NCBI RefSeq assembly: GCF_003432385.1
Contig: NZ_CP031841.1
Location: forward strand, 2,767,579 to 2,831,578
Reading direction: 5' to 3'
Length of the DNA: 64,000 nt
Origin: Breoghania sp. L-A4
Lineage (GTDB): Bacteria; Pseudomonadota; Alphaproteobacteria; Rhizobiales; Stappiaceae
A program made the translations under genes and the position numbers. The notes beneath the pieces are model-generated. The model was not told where the DNA came from. It saw nothing but the letters and a program-made list of their open reading frames with translations, and made no database searches. Shown here piece by piece: positions 53,199 to 62,703 of this stretch (positions within the stretch are counted from its first letter, which is position 1; each line of letters starts with the position of its first letter).

Positions 53199-55310
53199 AT
53201 GGCCGCGAACGCCCTCGTCGAACGGCTGCATTTGCGCGCTTGCTCCCAGGCGCCGGGCCGCCAGCGCTGGGAAAGCCGGCACCTCGTTGGACGCACCGTG
53301 CTGGCCAAGCGCCTTGCCATGGTCATCCAGAGCCAGGACGGCATCGACGATGTGAAGATCAATGAGCGCACGGGCCGCATCAAGATCACCTTCGAGCCGG
53401 GCGAGGACCGCGATCTCGAGCCTTTCCTGCGCTATTCGCTGTTCTACCTGCTGTTTGACGTGCGCGGCGCCGTCAACCCGCGCACCGACGACCGGCGCGA
53501 AACGACCGCGCAGGGCGCCAGCGCCAACGATCTTCTCGACCTGCTGAAAATGTTTCCGCCCAACAAGCGCGACCTCACGGCCGCGCCATTGTGGTCGGTC
53601 GCCAACAACCTGATGAACTTCCTGCCCGAGCTGGCGCTGGTGGGCATCGTCAACGTGGTCAATGGCTCCACCTTCAACGCGCTGTCGGCCATCGGGCTGA
53701 AGTCGCCGCGCGCCCAGGTGCTCGGTCTCGGCGTCGCGGCGGGCGCCGCCTTTGCCGCGGAACTGGCCACCGAGCGCAAGCGCCGCCGCGCCTGGCGCAA
53801 GGTGGCGCAGAAGTCCCAGCATGACATCCGCACCGCGACCTACGCCCACGTCCAGGATCTGGACATGGAGTTCATCGACCAGCGCAACTCCGGCGAGCTC
53901 TACAATCTGATCGGCGAGAACTCCTCCAAGGTCGGGAAGTTCCTGGAAACCGGCGCCGACGACATGTTCCAGCGCGCCGTCACAGCCGTGATCATCGTCG
54001 CGACCCTCGGCGCGGTCTCGCCGCTTCTGGCGCTGACCACGCTGGCGCCGCTGCCGATCATCGCCGTCGGCTCGCGCTTCGTGAAGGACAAGACCGGCCC
54101 GCTCTACGCCCAGCAGCAGGAGAGCGAGAGCGCGTTCGCCCGCTTCCTGACCAACAACCTGGGCGATCTCGGCATCATCAAGAGTTTCACGGCCGAAGAC
54201 CGCGAAGCCGCCCGGATGCAAAAGGCGAGCGCCGAGCTGAACACCGACACGGACAATGCGATCCAGAGCTCGGCGCGCTATTCCGACCAGATGCGGCTGT
54301 TCATCTCCGTCGCCTTCGCCGTCGCCATGGTGCTCGGCGGCTCGATGGTCGCCGGCAAGAAGATCACCCCGGCGATGTTCACCCTGATCCTGTTCTTCGT
54401 GCCGAAACTGCTGGTGCGCATGGAAGGCATGGGCGAGAGCTACGACCAGTACCAGTCCGCGGCGCACGCCTCCAAGGGCATCCTCAAGACCCTGCGCCAG
54501 AAGCCCACCATCGTCTCCGGATCGGAGGTTCTCGAGCCGGGGACCGTCAAGGGCGCCTTGCTGCTCGACCGGGTCACCTTCGGCTACAAGCCGGACCGCC
54601 TGATCCTGCGCGATTTCTCACTGGAGATTCCGGCGCGCGGCTCCATCGCGCTGGTCGGCGCCACGGGCTCGGGCAAGAGCACCGTGGTCAAGCTGCTGAT
54701 GCGCTTCTACGACCCCTCAAGCGGCCGGATCACCCTGGACGGACGCAATGTGCGCGATCTTGACCTGCACAGCCTGCGCCGCTCCATCGGCTTCGTCAGC
54801 CAGGACGTGTTTCTGTTCGACGGCTCGGTCTACGACAACATCGCCTACGGACGCCCCGAGGCCTCCTTCGACGAAGTCGTCCAGGCGGCGAAGGCGGCTG
54901 AAGCCGACGGCTTCATTCGCGAACTGACCGACGGCTATCGCGCCCAGGTCGGCGAACGCGGCCGTAGGCTCTCCGGCGGCCAGCGCCAGCGCATCTCGAT
55001 CGCCCGCGCCTTTCTCAAGAACCCCTCCGTCTTCATCTTCGACGAGGCCACCTCGGCGGTCGACAACGAGACCGAAATGGCGATCCAGCGCTCCATCGCC
55101 CGGGTGGCCCGCGACCGCACCTCGATCCTCATCGCCCACCGGCTGTCGACCATCCGTCATGCCGACCGGATCATCGTCATGGATGACGGCCGGATCGCCG
55201 AAAGCGGCACCCACGAGGAGCTGCTTCGTCACAACGGGCTCTATTCGGCGCTGTGGCGGGTGCAGACCGGCGAGACATCGGCCCGCTCCGGCTCCGGAAC
55301 CGCGGCATGA
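53199..55310 (+). CDS. ABC exporter (fused membrane and ATPase domains) with N-terminal HMA-like domain
   Basis: 703 aa. Residues about 15-90 look like a heavy-metal-associated ferredoxin-like fold ([31 protein letters not shown]) but lack CxxC. An ABC type I exporter follows: six helices with [16 protein letters not shown], then the ATPase with Walker [11 protein letters not shown]-loop [10 protein letters not shown], signature LSGGQRQR, Walker [12 protein letters not shown]-loop IAHRLST. All catalytic residues are kept, in contrast to the ABC protein at 50119. The likely role is export of the polyketide or an assembly component. TGA overlaps the next ATG by 4 bp. Confidence 0.9.
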   Translation: MAANALVERLHLRACSQAPGRQRWESRHLVGRTVLAKRLAMVIQSQDGIDDVKINERTGRIKITFEPGEDRDLEPFLRYSLFYLLFDVRGAVNPRTDDRRETTAQGASANDLLDLLKMFPPNKRDLTAAPLWSVANNLMNFLPELALVGIVNVVNGSTFNALSAIGLKSPRAQVLGLGVAAGAAFAAELATERKRRRAWRKVAQKSQHDIRTATYAHVQDLDMEFIDQRNSGELYNLIGENSSKVGKFLETGADDMFQRAVTAVIIVATLGAVSPLLALTTLAPLPIIAVGSRFVKDKTGPLYAQQQESESAFARFLTNNLGDLGIIKSFTAEDREAARMQKASAELNTDTDNAIQSSARYSDQMRLFISVAFAVAMVLGGSMVAGKKITPAMFTLILFFVPKLLVRMEGMGESYDQYQSAAHASKGILKTLRQKPTIVSGSEVLEPGTVKGALLLDRVTFGYKPDRLILRDFSLEIPARGSIALVGATGSGKSTVVKLLMRFYDPSSGRITLDGRNVRDLDLHSLRRSIGFVSQDVFLFDGSVYDNIAYGRPEASFDEVVQAAKAAEADGFIRELTDGYRAQVGERGRRLSGGQRQRISIARAFLKNPSVFIFDEATSAVDNETEMAIQRSIARVARDRTSILIAHRLSTIRHADRIIVMDDGRIAESGTHEELLRHNGLYSALWRVQTGETSARSGSGTAA

Positions 55311-56139
55311 CCATTGCCGCGCAAGCAGCCCCCCTGCCTGCCCGCGCTCCTGTCGCCACCGTCCCTCTCGTCCTGACCCTGCGCGATGCGCCATCCGTCA
55401 CAGCCTGCCTCGGCTTCACCGATCTGTCCGGCCCGGCGCTGAATGCGGCCGCATGTCCGCTCCTGTGGAAAGGCGAGCAGGCCCGCGCGGAGCGTTTCCT
55501 GCGCGACAGCGCCCGTGCTGATTTCCTGCGCGGCCGTCTCGCCGCCAAGACCGCGCTGTCGCATCTCGGCCAGACGCCTCCGGCCTCGCTCAATCTGGAA
55601 AACGGCGTCTTCCGCCAGCCGGTGGTCGCCGCCCCTTCGGCCACCTCGGCGTCTCGCTCAGCCACGGCGCCGACGCCGCCGTCGCCGTCGCCTTTCCGAA
55701 CGGCTGTCCCATGGGCGTGGATATCGAACGCATCGATGCCGACCGCATCAAGGTACTGCGCACCCAGATCCCGCGCGGCGAAGAGCATGAGCTGTCCTCG
55801 CTCGGTCTCACTCCGGTGCAAGCCCTGACGGCGGCCTGGTCGGCGCGCGAAGCGCTGTCGAAGGTGCTCGGCGGGGGCCTTTCCATAGACATGGCGATGC
55901 TGGCGCTGGACCTCGAACCGGGTGTCGAAATCGATTCAAAAAACAGTCAAAAAACTCTCAAATCCGGCTCTAAACTCGTGAAATTGGTCGCGCCATTCGT
56001 GACGCATTTGCGTGTGGAAGTGCGGGTCGCGGATACCGCCGCCCTCGCCCTGGCGCTCCCGCGCACGGCCTCCTGCGACTGCTCAAAAGCCGCCCAGTGG
56101 CTTGCGCAGCTCGACGAGCTTCGGGGAGCCGCGGCATGA
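55307..56139 (+). CDS. 4'-phosphopantetheinyl transferase (Sfp type), frameshifted in this sequence
   Basis: About 277 aa. ATG 55307 overlaps the exporter stop (ATGA). The frame from the N-terminus (AERFLRDSARADFLRGRLAAKTALSHLG) breaks at a C run at 55632-55635. One more base gives FGHLGVSLSHGADAAVAVAF and then the Mg/CoA motif GVDIERID and WSAREALSKVLGGGL, the Sfp GxD/WxxKEAxxK signatures. It would convert the apo-ACPs of the PKS to the holo form. Stop overlaps the next start (ATGA). Confidence 0.85.
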
Positions 56140-58550
56140 AGGCATGGATTTTTCCTGGACAGGGATCGCAGACGCGCGGCATGGGCGAAAAACTGTTTGC
56201 CCGTTTCCCCGAGATCATCGCGCAAGCCGATGATATTCTTGGATATTCGCTCACCAATCTGTGCCTGAACGACCCGGACGGCCTGCTCGCGCGCACCGAT
56301 TACACCCAGCCCGCGCTCTATGCGGTGGGAGCCCTGTCGGTGATGGCGCGCCGCGCCGATGGAGAGACCGAGCCAGACTTCGTCGCCGGACACAGTCTTG
56401 GGGAATACGTGGCGTTTTATGCCGCCGGCGCCTTCGATTTCGCCACGGGCCTGCGTCTCGTGCGCGAGCGCGGCCGGCTGATGAGCCAGGCGCGCGAGGG
56501 CGGCATGCTCGCCGTCGTCGGCATCGATATGGCTGAAATAACGAGGATTCTGAGGGCCGAGGGCCTGGGCGAAATCGACATCGCCAATCTCAACGCGCCC
56601 GCCCAGACGGTGCTTTCCGGCCCGCGCACGGAGATCGACAAGGCCGCGCTCATCTTCCAGGATCGCGAGATCATGGCGGTGCCGCTGAATGTCTCCGCCG
56701 CCTTCCATTCGCGGCTGATGCGCTCCGCGGCCGCCGAATTTGGTGGATTCCTCGCGGATTTGCCGTTTCAAGCACCGAACATCCCGGTCATCGCCAATGT
56801 CACGGCCAGTCCCGCGGGCGTTGATCCCTCCGCCATCCGCGATCTTCTGACCCGCCAGATAGACCATTCCGTTCAATGGCTTGACAGCATCCACTACATG
56901 CGCGCGCGCGGCGTCGAGGAGCTCATCGAGGTCGGCCCCGGCACGGTGCTCACGCGCCTGACCACCCAGATCGTCAAGCAACCCATCCCCGACGCGGTCG
57001 CCCGACGCGCCCGGGACGATACTGTACCGCCTGCCCCGATTGCCGCCGTCAGACCGCCTGAGGCCGACGGAATACCCCTAACGCCGGCCCCGGTGACATC
57101 ATCGGTCCCTACGGGCACGAAAGCCGCGCAACGCCTGGGGTCGGAGGCCTTCCACACCGCGCACAACACCCGCTATGCCTATATGGCCGGCGGCATGTAT
57201 CGCGGCGTCGCCTCACCCGAATTGGTCATCGCCCTGGGCCGCGCCGGCTTCCTTGGATGCCTCGGTGCGGGCGGCATGCCCTTGCCTGACCTGCAAGCGG
57301 CGATCGCCACGATCCGCACCGCCCTGCCATCGGACGCGCCCTGGGCCGTGAACGTTCTCGCCAACCCCGACGACCCGGACGCAGAGATGGACGTCGTGGA
57401 TCTTCTGTTGCGGGAAAACGTAACGCTGGCAGAGGCTTCCGCCTTCCTCAGGCTCACGCCCCCGGTCGTGCGCTTTCGCTTTTCCGGCGCCCGACGCGGC
57501 GCCGACGGGCATCCCCGGATGAAAAACCGGGTGATCGCCAAACTGTCGCGGCCCGAGGTCGCCGAGCCTTTCATGCGCGCGGCGCCACCCGACATCATCG
57601 ATTGGCTGGTCGCCGATGGTCATCTGAGCGAGGAAGAAGCCTGGTGCGCGGCGCATGCGCCGGTGGCCGAAGACATCACCGTGGAAGCAGATTCCGGCGG
57701 CCACACGGATCAGGGCTCCAGCTTCACGCTGCTGCCCGCGATGAGTGCCCTGCGCGACCGGATTTGTCGCGAAACAGGCTTTGATCATATACGCTTGGGA
57801 GCGGCCGGCGGGATCGGCACGCCGCAGGCGATCGCCGCCGCCCTGCTGCTCGGCGCGGACTATGTGGTCACCGGATCGATCAACCAGTGCACCGTGGAAG
57901 CCGCTACCAGCGATGCCGTGAAAGACATTCTCGAGGGCCTCGGCGTCGCCGATTTCGCCTATGCGCCGGCCGGCGACATGTTCGAGCTCGGCGCCCGCGT
58001 CCAAGTGGTGCGCAAGGGCGTGTTCTTTCCCGGCCGCGCCAACCGGCTCTACGACATCTATCGCAATCACGACGCCATCGAGGACATCCCGCCCGCCATA
58101 CGCCGGCAGCTCGAGGAGCGCTTTTTCGGCCGCACCCTGGACGCGCTGTGGCAGGAGGTGCGCGCATATCTTGCCGCCAACCGCCCTGACGTGCTGGCAC
58201 AAGCCGAGAGCAACCCGAAAACCCGCATGGCGCAGCTGTTTCGCTGGTATTTCCATCATTCCAGCCAGTTGGCGCTCAGCGGAGATCCGGACGGCAAGCT
58301 CGACTATCAGATCCACAGCGGCCCGGCGCTGGGCTCCTTCAACGCCTGGGCAGAAGACACGCCATTCAAGACCTGGCGCCAGCGCCCCGCGGCCGATATG
58401 GCGGTCGCCCTGATGGATGAGGCCGCCGCCTATCTGGCGGCCCGCCTCAACGTTTTGACCTCAATGGAATTTTCTGGAGAAGACCATGCCGACAGCAGCC
58501 ACCATGACCGAGAGCGCGATCCTGCCGGTGCTGTCCGCTTGCGTTCTTGA
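56136..58550 (+). CDS. Trans-acting acyltransferase fused to PfaD-type enoylreductase (AT-ER)
   Basis: 804 aa. Residues 1-290 are a malonyl-CoA:ACP transacylase: FPGQGSQTRGMGEKLF, catalytic Ser87 in AGHSLGEYVAF, His in NVSAAFHSRLM, and EVGPGTVL. After a Pro-rich linker (300-345), residues 350-800 are a PfaD-like FMN enoylreductase: YAYMAGGMYRGVASPELVIALGRAGFLGCLGAGGMP, DHIRLGAAGGIGTPQAIAAALLLGADYVVTGSINQCT and KGVFFPGRANRLYDIYRNHD. AT-ER fusions are a hallmark of trans-AT polyketide clusters. The 3' end overlaps the ACP gene by 65 bp; the last ~15 residues look non-family, so a small frameshift near 58455 may hide an earlier stop. Confidence 0.92.
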   Translation: MKAWIFPGQGSQTRGMGEKLFARFPEIIAQADDILGYSLTNLCLNDPDGLLARTDYTQPALYAVGALSVMARRADGETEPDFVAGHSLGEYVAFYAAGAFDFATGLRLVRERGRLMSQAREGGMLAVVGIDMAEITRILRAEGLGEIDIANLNAPAQTVLSGPRTEIDKAALIFQDREIMAVPLNVSAAFHSRLMRSAAAEFGGFLADLPFQAPNIPVIANVTASPAGVDPSAIRDLLTRQIDHSVQWLDSIHYMRARGVEELIEVGPGTVLTRLTTQIVKQPIPDAVARRARDDTVPPAPIAAVRPPEADGIPLTPAPVTSSVPTGTKAAQRLGSEAFHTAHNTRYAYMAGGMYRGVASPELVIALGRAGFLGCLGAGGMPLPDLQAAIATIRTALPSDAPWAVNVLANPDDPDAEMDVVDLLLRENVTLAEASAFLRLTPPVVRFRFSGARRGADGHPRMKNRVIAKLSRPEVAEPFMRAAPPDIIDWLVADGHLSEEEAWCAAHAPVAEDITVEADSGGHTDQGSSFTLLPAMSALRDRICRETGFDHIRLGAAGGIGTPQAIAAALLLGADYVVTGSINQCTVEAATSDAVKDILEGLGVADFAYAPAGDMFELGARVQVVRKGVFFPGRANRLYDIYRNHDAIEDIPPAIRRQLEERFFGRTLDALWQEVRAYLAANRPDVLAQAESNPKTRMAQLFRWYFHHSSQLALSGDPDGKLDYQIHSGPALGSFNAWAEDTPFKTWRQRPAADMAVALMDEAAAYLAARLNVLTSMEFSGEDHADSSHHDRERDPAGAVRLRS

Positions 58551-58746
58551 AATCCTGCCCGACGTAGCGCCGGTCGAGATCACGCCGGAAAACAGCCTGC
58601 TGAACCTCGGCCTGAATTCGCTCGAACGCACCGAGGTCATCATGGCGACGCTCGATGAACTCGAGCTGCGCATTCCTCTCACCGCATTCTCGAAAGCGGA
58701 GAACATCGGTGGCATCCTCGCGGTGATCGCGAGCCATGGCGCCTGA
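58486..58746 (+). CDS. Free acyl carrier protein of the beta-branching cassette
   Basis: 86 aa, ATG 58486 behind TGGAGAAGACC. ACP fold with phosphopantetheine Ser45 in LLNLGLNSLERTEVIM (usual DSL is NSL). Stand-alone ACPs next to a decarboxylating KS and an HMGS-like enzyme donate acetyl groups for beta-branching. Overlaps the KS start by 11 bp. Confidence 0.9.
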   Translation: MPTAATMTESAILPVLSACVLEILPDVAPVEITPENSLLNLGLNSLERTEVIMATLDELELRIPLTAFSKAENIGGILAVIASHGA

Positions 58747-59977
58747 CGCGCTCGCGATCACCGGCATCGGCGCCCACGGCGCGGCCGGATTCGACTCGAA
58801 CGCCCTCTTTCAGACGCTGCAAACCGCGCCCGATCTGTTTCTTGAACGCACGGACCCGACAACCCGCATCCGCTGGCCGGTCGCCGGTTACGACGGCTCC
58901 GCGCTCGACGATCTCGTCGGTCGTATTTCTTCCGGAATTTCAATCGATCAGGCGCGGTCCGCGCGCCGCGACGGCCGCAAGGCGCCGAACAACGCGGCGT
59001 CCGCGATGGTCGCCGCCGTCGAGGCCTGGCAGCAGGCCGGACTGCCGTGGACCGATCCCGCCGGGCGCTTCGCCGTGGTGGCCGCCGCTCAGAACACCAC
59101 CGGCGGCGCGCTGGCCCGGGCCATCCGCTCCCAGGACCGGGCACCCGAGGCGCCCGTCGACCCGTGGCTGGCGATCGCCGGGCTCGACAGTTTCGTGACC
59201 GGCTGGGCGGCCAGACTGTTCGGCCTGCGCGGCGAGGCCGTCACGGTCGGCAACGCCCAGGCCAGCGGCCATGGCGCCATCGTCCAGGCGGCGCGCATGC
59301 TGCGCGCGGGCGATGCGGATGCGGTGCTGGTACTCGGCGTGCCGCCGCGCCTGACCGCCGTCGAGGTGGAAAGCTGCCGCAGCCTCAGCGCCTTCGGCAC
59401 GGCCTCGCGGCCCTTCGACGCCCGCGCGGACGGCTTCGTGCCGGGAGAAACGGCGGCGGCACTTATTCTGGAACGATCGGATACGGCCAAAAGGCGCGGA
59501 TTTCCGGCGATCGCCCGCCTCGCCGCCGCCCGGCTTCGGCTACACGGCACCCTCGGCCCCGATCCCGACCAGGCGGCGGAAGAAGCCATCATGCGCGGCG
59601 CTCTTGCCGACGCGGGCCTTGCACCCCGCGACATCGATCTCGTTTGTGCCCACGCGACCGGCACGCCCGCCGGAGACGCCTGCGAGGCCGGAGCGATCCA
59701 GAGTGTGTTTGGCGCCGGCGTGCGCGTCAACGCTCCCAAGGGCCTATTGGGACACGCATTATCTGCCGCGGGCGTCTTAGAAACCGTCGCCTGCTGCCTG
59801 CAGATGCGCGAGGGCTTCGTGCACGGCAATCCGTGGATTTGCCGCCCACGCGATTTCGGTGCTCCGGTGCTCGCCATCCCGCACGAAAATGCCGGTCCGG
59901 TTTCGCTGCGCCATGTCCTCAACACAGGCTTCGGCTTTGGCGGCACCAACGCGGCGCTGGTTCTTTCCGGAGGGTAA
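58736..59977 (+). CDS. Decarboxylating ketosynthase (KSQ-like) of the beta-branching cassette
   Basis: 413 aa KS. The active-site Cys is replaced by Gln175 (VTVGNAQASGHG in place of the usual DTACSSS), while both catalytic His are kept (VCAHATGTP and GLLGHALSA), as is GFGFGGTNAALVL. KSs with this change decarboxylate malonyl-ACP to acetyl-ACP without condensation. In HMGS cassettes the replacement is usually Ser, so Gln is notable. Order ACP-KS-HMGS-ECH matches the canonical cassette. Confidence 0.9.
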   Translation: MAPDALAITGIGAHGAAGFDSNALFQTLQTAPDLFLERTDPTTRIRWPVAGYDGSALDDLVGRISSGISIDQARSARRDGRKAPNNAASAMVAAVEAWQQAGLPWTDPAGRFAVVAAAQNTTGGALARAIRSQDRAPEAPVDPWLAIAGLDSFVTGWAARLFGLRGEAVTVGNAQASGHGAIVQAARMLRAGDADAVLVLGVPPRLTAVEVESCRSLSAFGTASRPFDARADGFVPGETAAALILERSDTAKRRGFPAIARLAAARLRLHGTLGPDPDQAAEEAIMRGALADAGLAPRDIDLVCAHATGTPAGDACEAGAIQSVFGAGVRVNAPKGLLGHALSAAGVLETVACCLQMREGFVHGNPWICRPRDFGAPVLAIPHENAGPVSLRHVLNTGFGFGGTNAALVLSGG

Positions 59978-60353
59978 CGGCGGAATCGCCTGTTTGCGGG
60001 CCAATTCAGTCAAAACCTGTGGGTCCGCGCTACTCCGTACTGTCCATTGCCGCGCTGCGGTGGGACTATCGTTATGCAATTCGCGAGCGCCGTATGCCAT
60101 TGGCAAATCGGCAACAAATCAAAGAAGTTCATTAAACTCCAACCGAAGATCGGGTAGGAGTTGTCTGTGTTTCGCGGCATAGTCAAACAGCGAGTCGAAT
60201 TATTCGGTTTTCACGAAGCACTTGCCGTCAAGGCTTCACCGTGGTGACGGCGACATCGAGCTTCAGCATCACTGCACTGAACCAAGCCTCATCTCTCAGA
60301 CCCGAGCAGGCCCGAGCGATGGAAATGTGCGCGAAAGATGGGATTCCTGCGCC
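59978..60353 (+). promoter_or_regulatory. 376-bp gene-free region before the HMGS gene, probable internal promoter
   Basis: Locally lower in G+C than its surroundings (60075-60215 especially). A 26-codon reading frame (GTG 60167, TAGGAG upstream, stop 60247) might be a leader peptide, but it is not supported beyond its ribosome-binding site. No hairpin terminator was seen. It splits the PKS genes into two likely transcripts. Confidence 0.35.
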
Positions 60354-61589
60354 ATGGATCGACAGCCGACCGGGATAGAGGCCCTGAATGTCTACGGCGG
60401 CCGCGCCTGTGTCTCGGTGAGCGATCTGTTTGCCGCGCGCGGTCTGGATGCCTCCCGTTTCGACAATCTGATGATGGACCGCAAGTCGGTTGCCTATCCT
60501 TACGAAGACACGGTCACCAATGCGGTCAATGCGGCCAAACCCATCCTTGACGGGCTCGACGACGACACGAAAGGCGACATCGATCTTCTGATCGTGGCAA
60601 CCGAATCCGGCATCGACTTCGGCAAGAGCGCCGCAACCTACGTCCACAAGCTGCTGGGCCTGAAGCCCAATTGCCGCGTCTTCGAGTTGAAGCAGGCATG
60701 CTACGGCGGCACCGCGGCGCTGCAGATGGCCGTCGGCCAGATCGCCTCGGGCCTCGGACGCCGGGCGCTGGTCATCGCCACGGATGTGGCTTGGCCGTCG
60801 GTCAAGCTCTCCTACGCCGAACCCTCGCAGGGCATGGCGGCGGCGGCCCTTCTGGTGGGTCCCGAGCCGGCGATCCTGGACATCGATCTGGGCGCTGTGG
60901 GCATCCACGCCATGGAGGCGCTGGACACCTGCCGCCCGGACGACCGCACCGAGACCGGCGATCCCGACCTTTCGCTCATGTGCTACATGGATTCGCTCGA
61001 CGCGGCGTTTTCCGATTACGCGGACAAGGTCGACGGCGTCTGCATTCGCGAAACCTTTTCCGGCCTCGCCTTCCACACGCCCTTTGGCGGTATGGTCAAG
61101 GGCGCGCACCGGACCCTGATGCGTCGCCGCGCGAAGATGAAGGGGCCGGAGATCGACGCCGATTTCGCCGCCCGCGTCGCGCCTTCGCTCACCTATTGCA
61201 TGCAGATCGGCAACGCCTATTCCGCCGCCGTGTTCATCGCGCTCGCCGGGCTGATCGAACAGAAAGCGGACGTGGCCGCCTATCGCGTCGGGTTGTTTTC
61301 CTATGGCTCCGGCTGCTGCGCGGAGTTTTATTCCGGCGTCGTGCCGAACGGCGCCCGCGCGCGCCTGGGCCAGATGGGCATCGCCGGAAAGCTCGCCGAG
61401 CGTGACGCGCTTGACGTGGCAGCCTACGACCGGCTCACCGACCAGAACAACCAGTTGATCATGGGAACCAAGGATTTCTCCGTCGACCGCGCGGATTTCA
61501 AAGAGGCCTACGAGCGCCAGTTCGAAGGCCGCGGCCTGGCGGTGCTCACCGGCATCGACGCCTACCACCGCCAGTACGCGTGGAGCTGA
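60354..61589 (+). CDS. HMG-CoA-synthase-like enzyme for polyketide beta-branching (HMGS)
   Basis: 411 aa. Thiolase fold: TGIEALNVYGGRACVSVSDL, catalytic Glu84 (VATESGIDFGKSA), nucleophile Cys116 (ELKQACYGGTAALQMAVG), His in LAFHTPFGGMVKGAH, and FSYGSGCCAEFYSG. PksG/MupH-type HMGSs add the acetyl group from the free ACP to the beta-keto of the ACP-bound chain. Ends 2 bp before the enoyl-CoA hydratase start. ATG 60354 is the family start although no strong ribosome-binding site is seen. Confidence 0.93.
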   Translation: MDRQPTGIEALNVYGGRACVSVSDLFAARGLDASRFDNLMMDRKSVAYPYEDTVTNAVNAAKPILDGLDDDTKGDIDLLIVATESGIDFGKSAATYVHKLLGLKPNCRVFELKQACYGGTAALQMAVGQIASGLGRRALVIATDVAWPSVKLSYAEPSQGMAAAALLVGPEPAILDIDLGAVGIHAMEALDTCRPDDRTETGDPDLSLMCYMDSLDAAFSDYADKVDGVCIRETFSGLAFHTPFGGMVKGAHRTLMRRRAKMKGPEIDADFAARVAPSLTYCMQIGNAYSAAVFIALAGLIEQKADVAAYRVGLFSYGSGCCAEFYSGVVPNGARARLGQMGIAGKLAERDALDVAAYDRLTDQNNQLIMGTKDFSVDRADFKEAYERQFEGRGLAVLTGIDAYHRQYAWS

Positions 61590-61591
61590 GC

Positions 61592-62344
61592 ATGCTGCGC
61601 ACAGGCACCTTCGGACCCGCGCTTCACCTGACGCTTGACCGTCCCGAAGCGGGAAATGCGCTGAACGAGGGTCTGCTCGCGGCGCTTGACACCGCGCTGG
61701 CGGCCAACGCCGCTCCGGCGATCGTGCTCGACGGCGCCGGCAGCGCGTTCTGCACGGGTCTGGATCTGGCGGAACTTCGCAACGACGCTGCCGAGACCCC
61801 TCCTTACGAACGCTTCGCCCGGATACTCGATACGCTGGCGTCCGCGCCGGCGCTGACGATTGCCGTGGTTGACGGCGACGCCTTTGGGGGTGGTCTGGCA
61901 CTGGCCTGCGCCTGCGATGTGGTTGTGGCGACCAAGACGTCGCGCTTCGCGCTTCCTGAAGCCCTGTGGGGACTGCTGCCCGCGCTCGCCGCCCCCGTGG
62001 TGGCCCGCCGCGCGGGATTGGCAGCGACACGGCGGCTGGCCCTGACGACCGAGCCGGTGAATGCGGTGGAGGCGCTGCGCCTGGGGCTGGCGGACCACGT
62101 GGTCGCCGACCGGGCGGCGGCGGAGGGCATTGCCCGGCGGCAGGCCTTGCGCGCCGCGCGCACCGGCGCTGACGCACTTTCATCCGTCAAGGCGCTGTTC
62201 GGCCGCCTGGAGCGCGATCCGGAAACCTATCGCGCCTTCGCCCTGCGGGAGATCGCGGCCCGCGGCGCCTCGGAGGCGGTGAGGACGCGCATAGAAACCC
62301 TGAGCGCTGCGAAAGACCTGGAGGAGGCCCCGAATGACCGCTGA
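61592..62344 (+). CDS. Enoyl-CoA hydratase/isomerase (crotonase family; ECH1-like dehydratase)
   Basis: 250 aa from ATG 61592 (GTGGAG just upstream). Crotonase fold: LHLTLDRPEAGNALNEGLLAALDTAL, oxyanion loop SAFCTGLDLAELR, DGDAFGGGLALACACDVVVA, SRFALPEALWGLLPALAAPV. ECH1 enzymes dehydrate the HMG-like branch on ACP. The second hydratase (ECH2, decarboxylation) is not in the window; it may be downstream or a domain of the PKS. Confidence 0.9.
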   Translation: MLRTGTFGPALHLTLDRPEAGNALNEGLLAALDTALAANAAPAIVLDGAGSAFCTGLDLAELRNDAAETPPYERFARILDTLASAPALTIAVVDGDAFGGGLALACACDVVVATKTSRFALPEALWGLLPALAAPVVARRAGLAATRRLALTTEPVNAVEALRLGLADHVVADRAAAEGIARRQALRAARTGADALSSVKALFGRLERDPETYRAFALREIAARGASEAVRTRIETLSAAKDLEEAPNDR

Positions 62345-62696
62345 GCGATCCTCTTCCCAAAGGACACCGAGCGAGACCGTGCTGGCCATCTGGGACCGGA
62401 TCTTCAACGGCCACGATCTGTCGGCCGCCGACGAACTGGTGGCCGAGGACTATCGCCAGAACACCGAGGGCGTGGCCGGCGGACGCGATGGCTTCAAGAA
62501 GACCTTCGCGATGTATCTCGCGATGTCGCCCGACCTGCGCGTGGAGCCCAAGGCGGTGCAGGAGATCGACGACATCGTGGTCATTCGCGGAACCGTCTTC
62601 ATGGGCAACCCGCCGCCGGGCGTCACATCGCCGATCGAGGTCGTCGATATTTTCAGGGTCGCCGACGGCATGGTGCAGGAACATTGGGAAGTCTGA
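62334..62696 (+). CDS. SnoaL-like/NTF2-fold protein
   Basis: 120 aa; start overlaps the ECH stop by 11 bp, so it is in the same transcript. SnoaL pattern: AIWDRIFNGHDLSAADELVAEDYRQNTEGVAGGRDGFKKTFAMYLAMSPDLRVEP and VVDIFRVADGMVQEHWEV. Family members include polyketide cyclases, isomerases and binding proteins; here it may tailor the chain, such as a ring-closing or double-bond-shifting step. The exact function is not readable. Confidence 0.82.
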   Translation: MTAERSSSQRTPSETVLAIWDRIFNGHDLSAADELVAEDYRQNTEGVAGGRDGFKKTFAMYLAMSPDLRVEPKAVQEIDDIVVIRGTVFMGNPPPGVTSPIEVVDIFRVADGMVQEHWEV

Positions 62697-62703
62697 TCGA
62701 CGC

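Noticed and set aside
60167-60247. A 26-codon frame with a good ribosome-binding site before the HMGS gene
   Set aside because: Too short to judge without conservation; noted only within the intergenic entry.
60228-62183. A 651-codon open frame on the minus strand opposite the HMGS and ECH genes
   Set aside because: It is the antisense shadow of clear family proteins in high-GC sequence; the predicted product is low-complexity Arg/Gly/Pro-rich with no domain.
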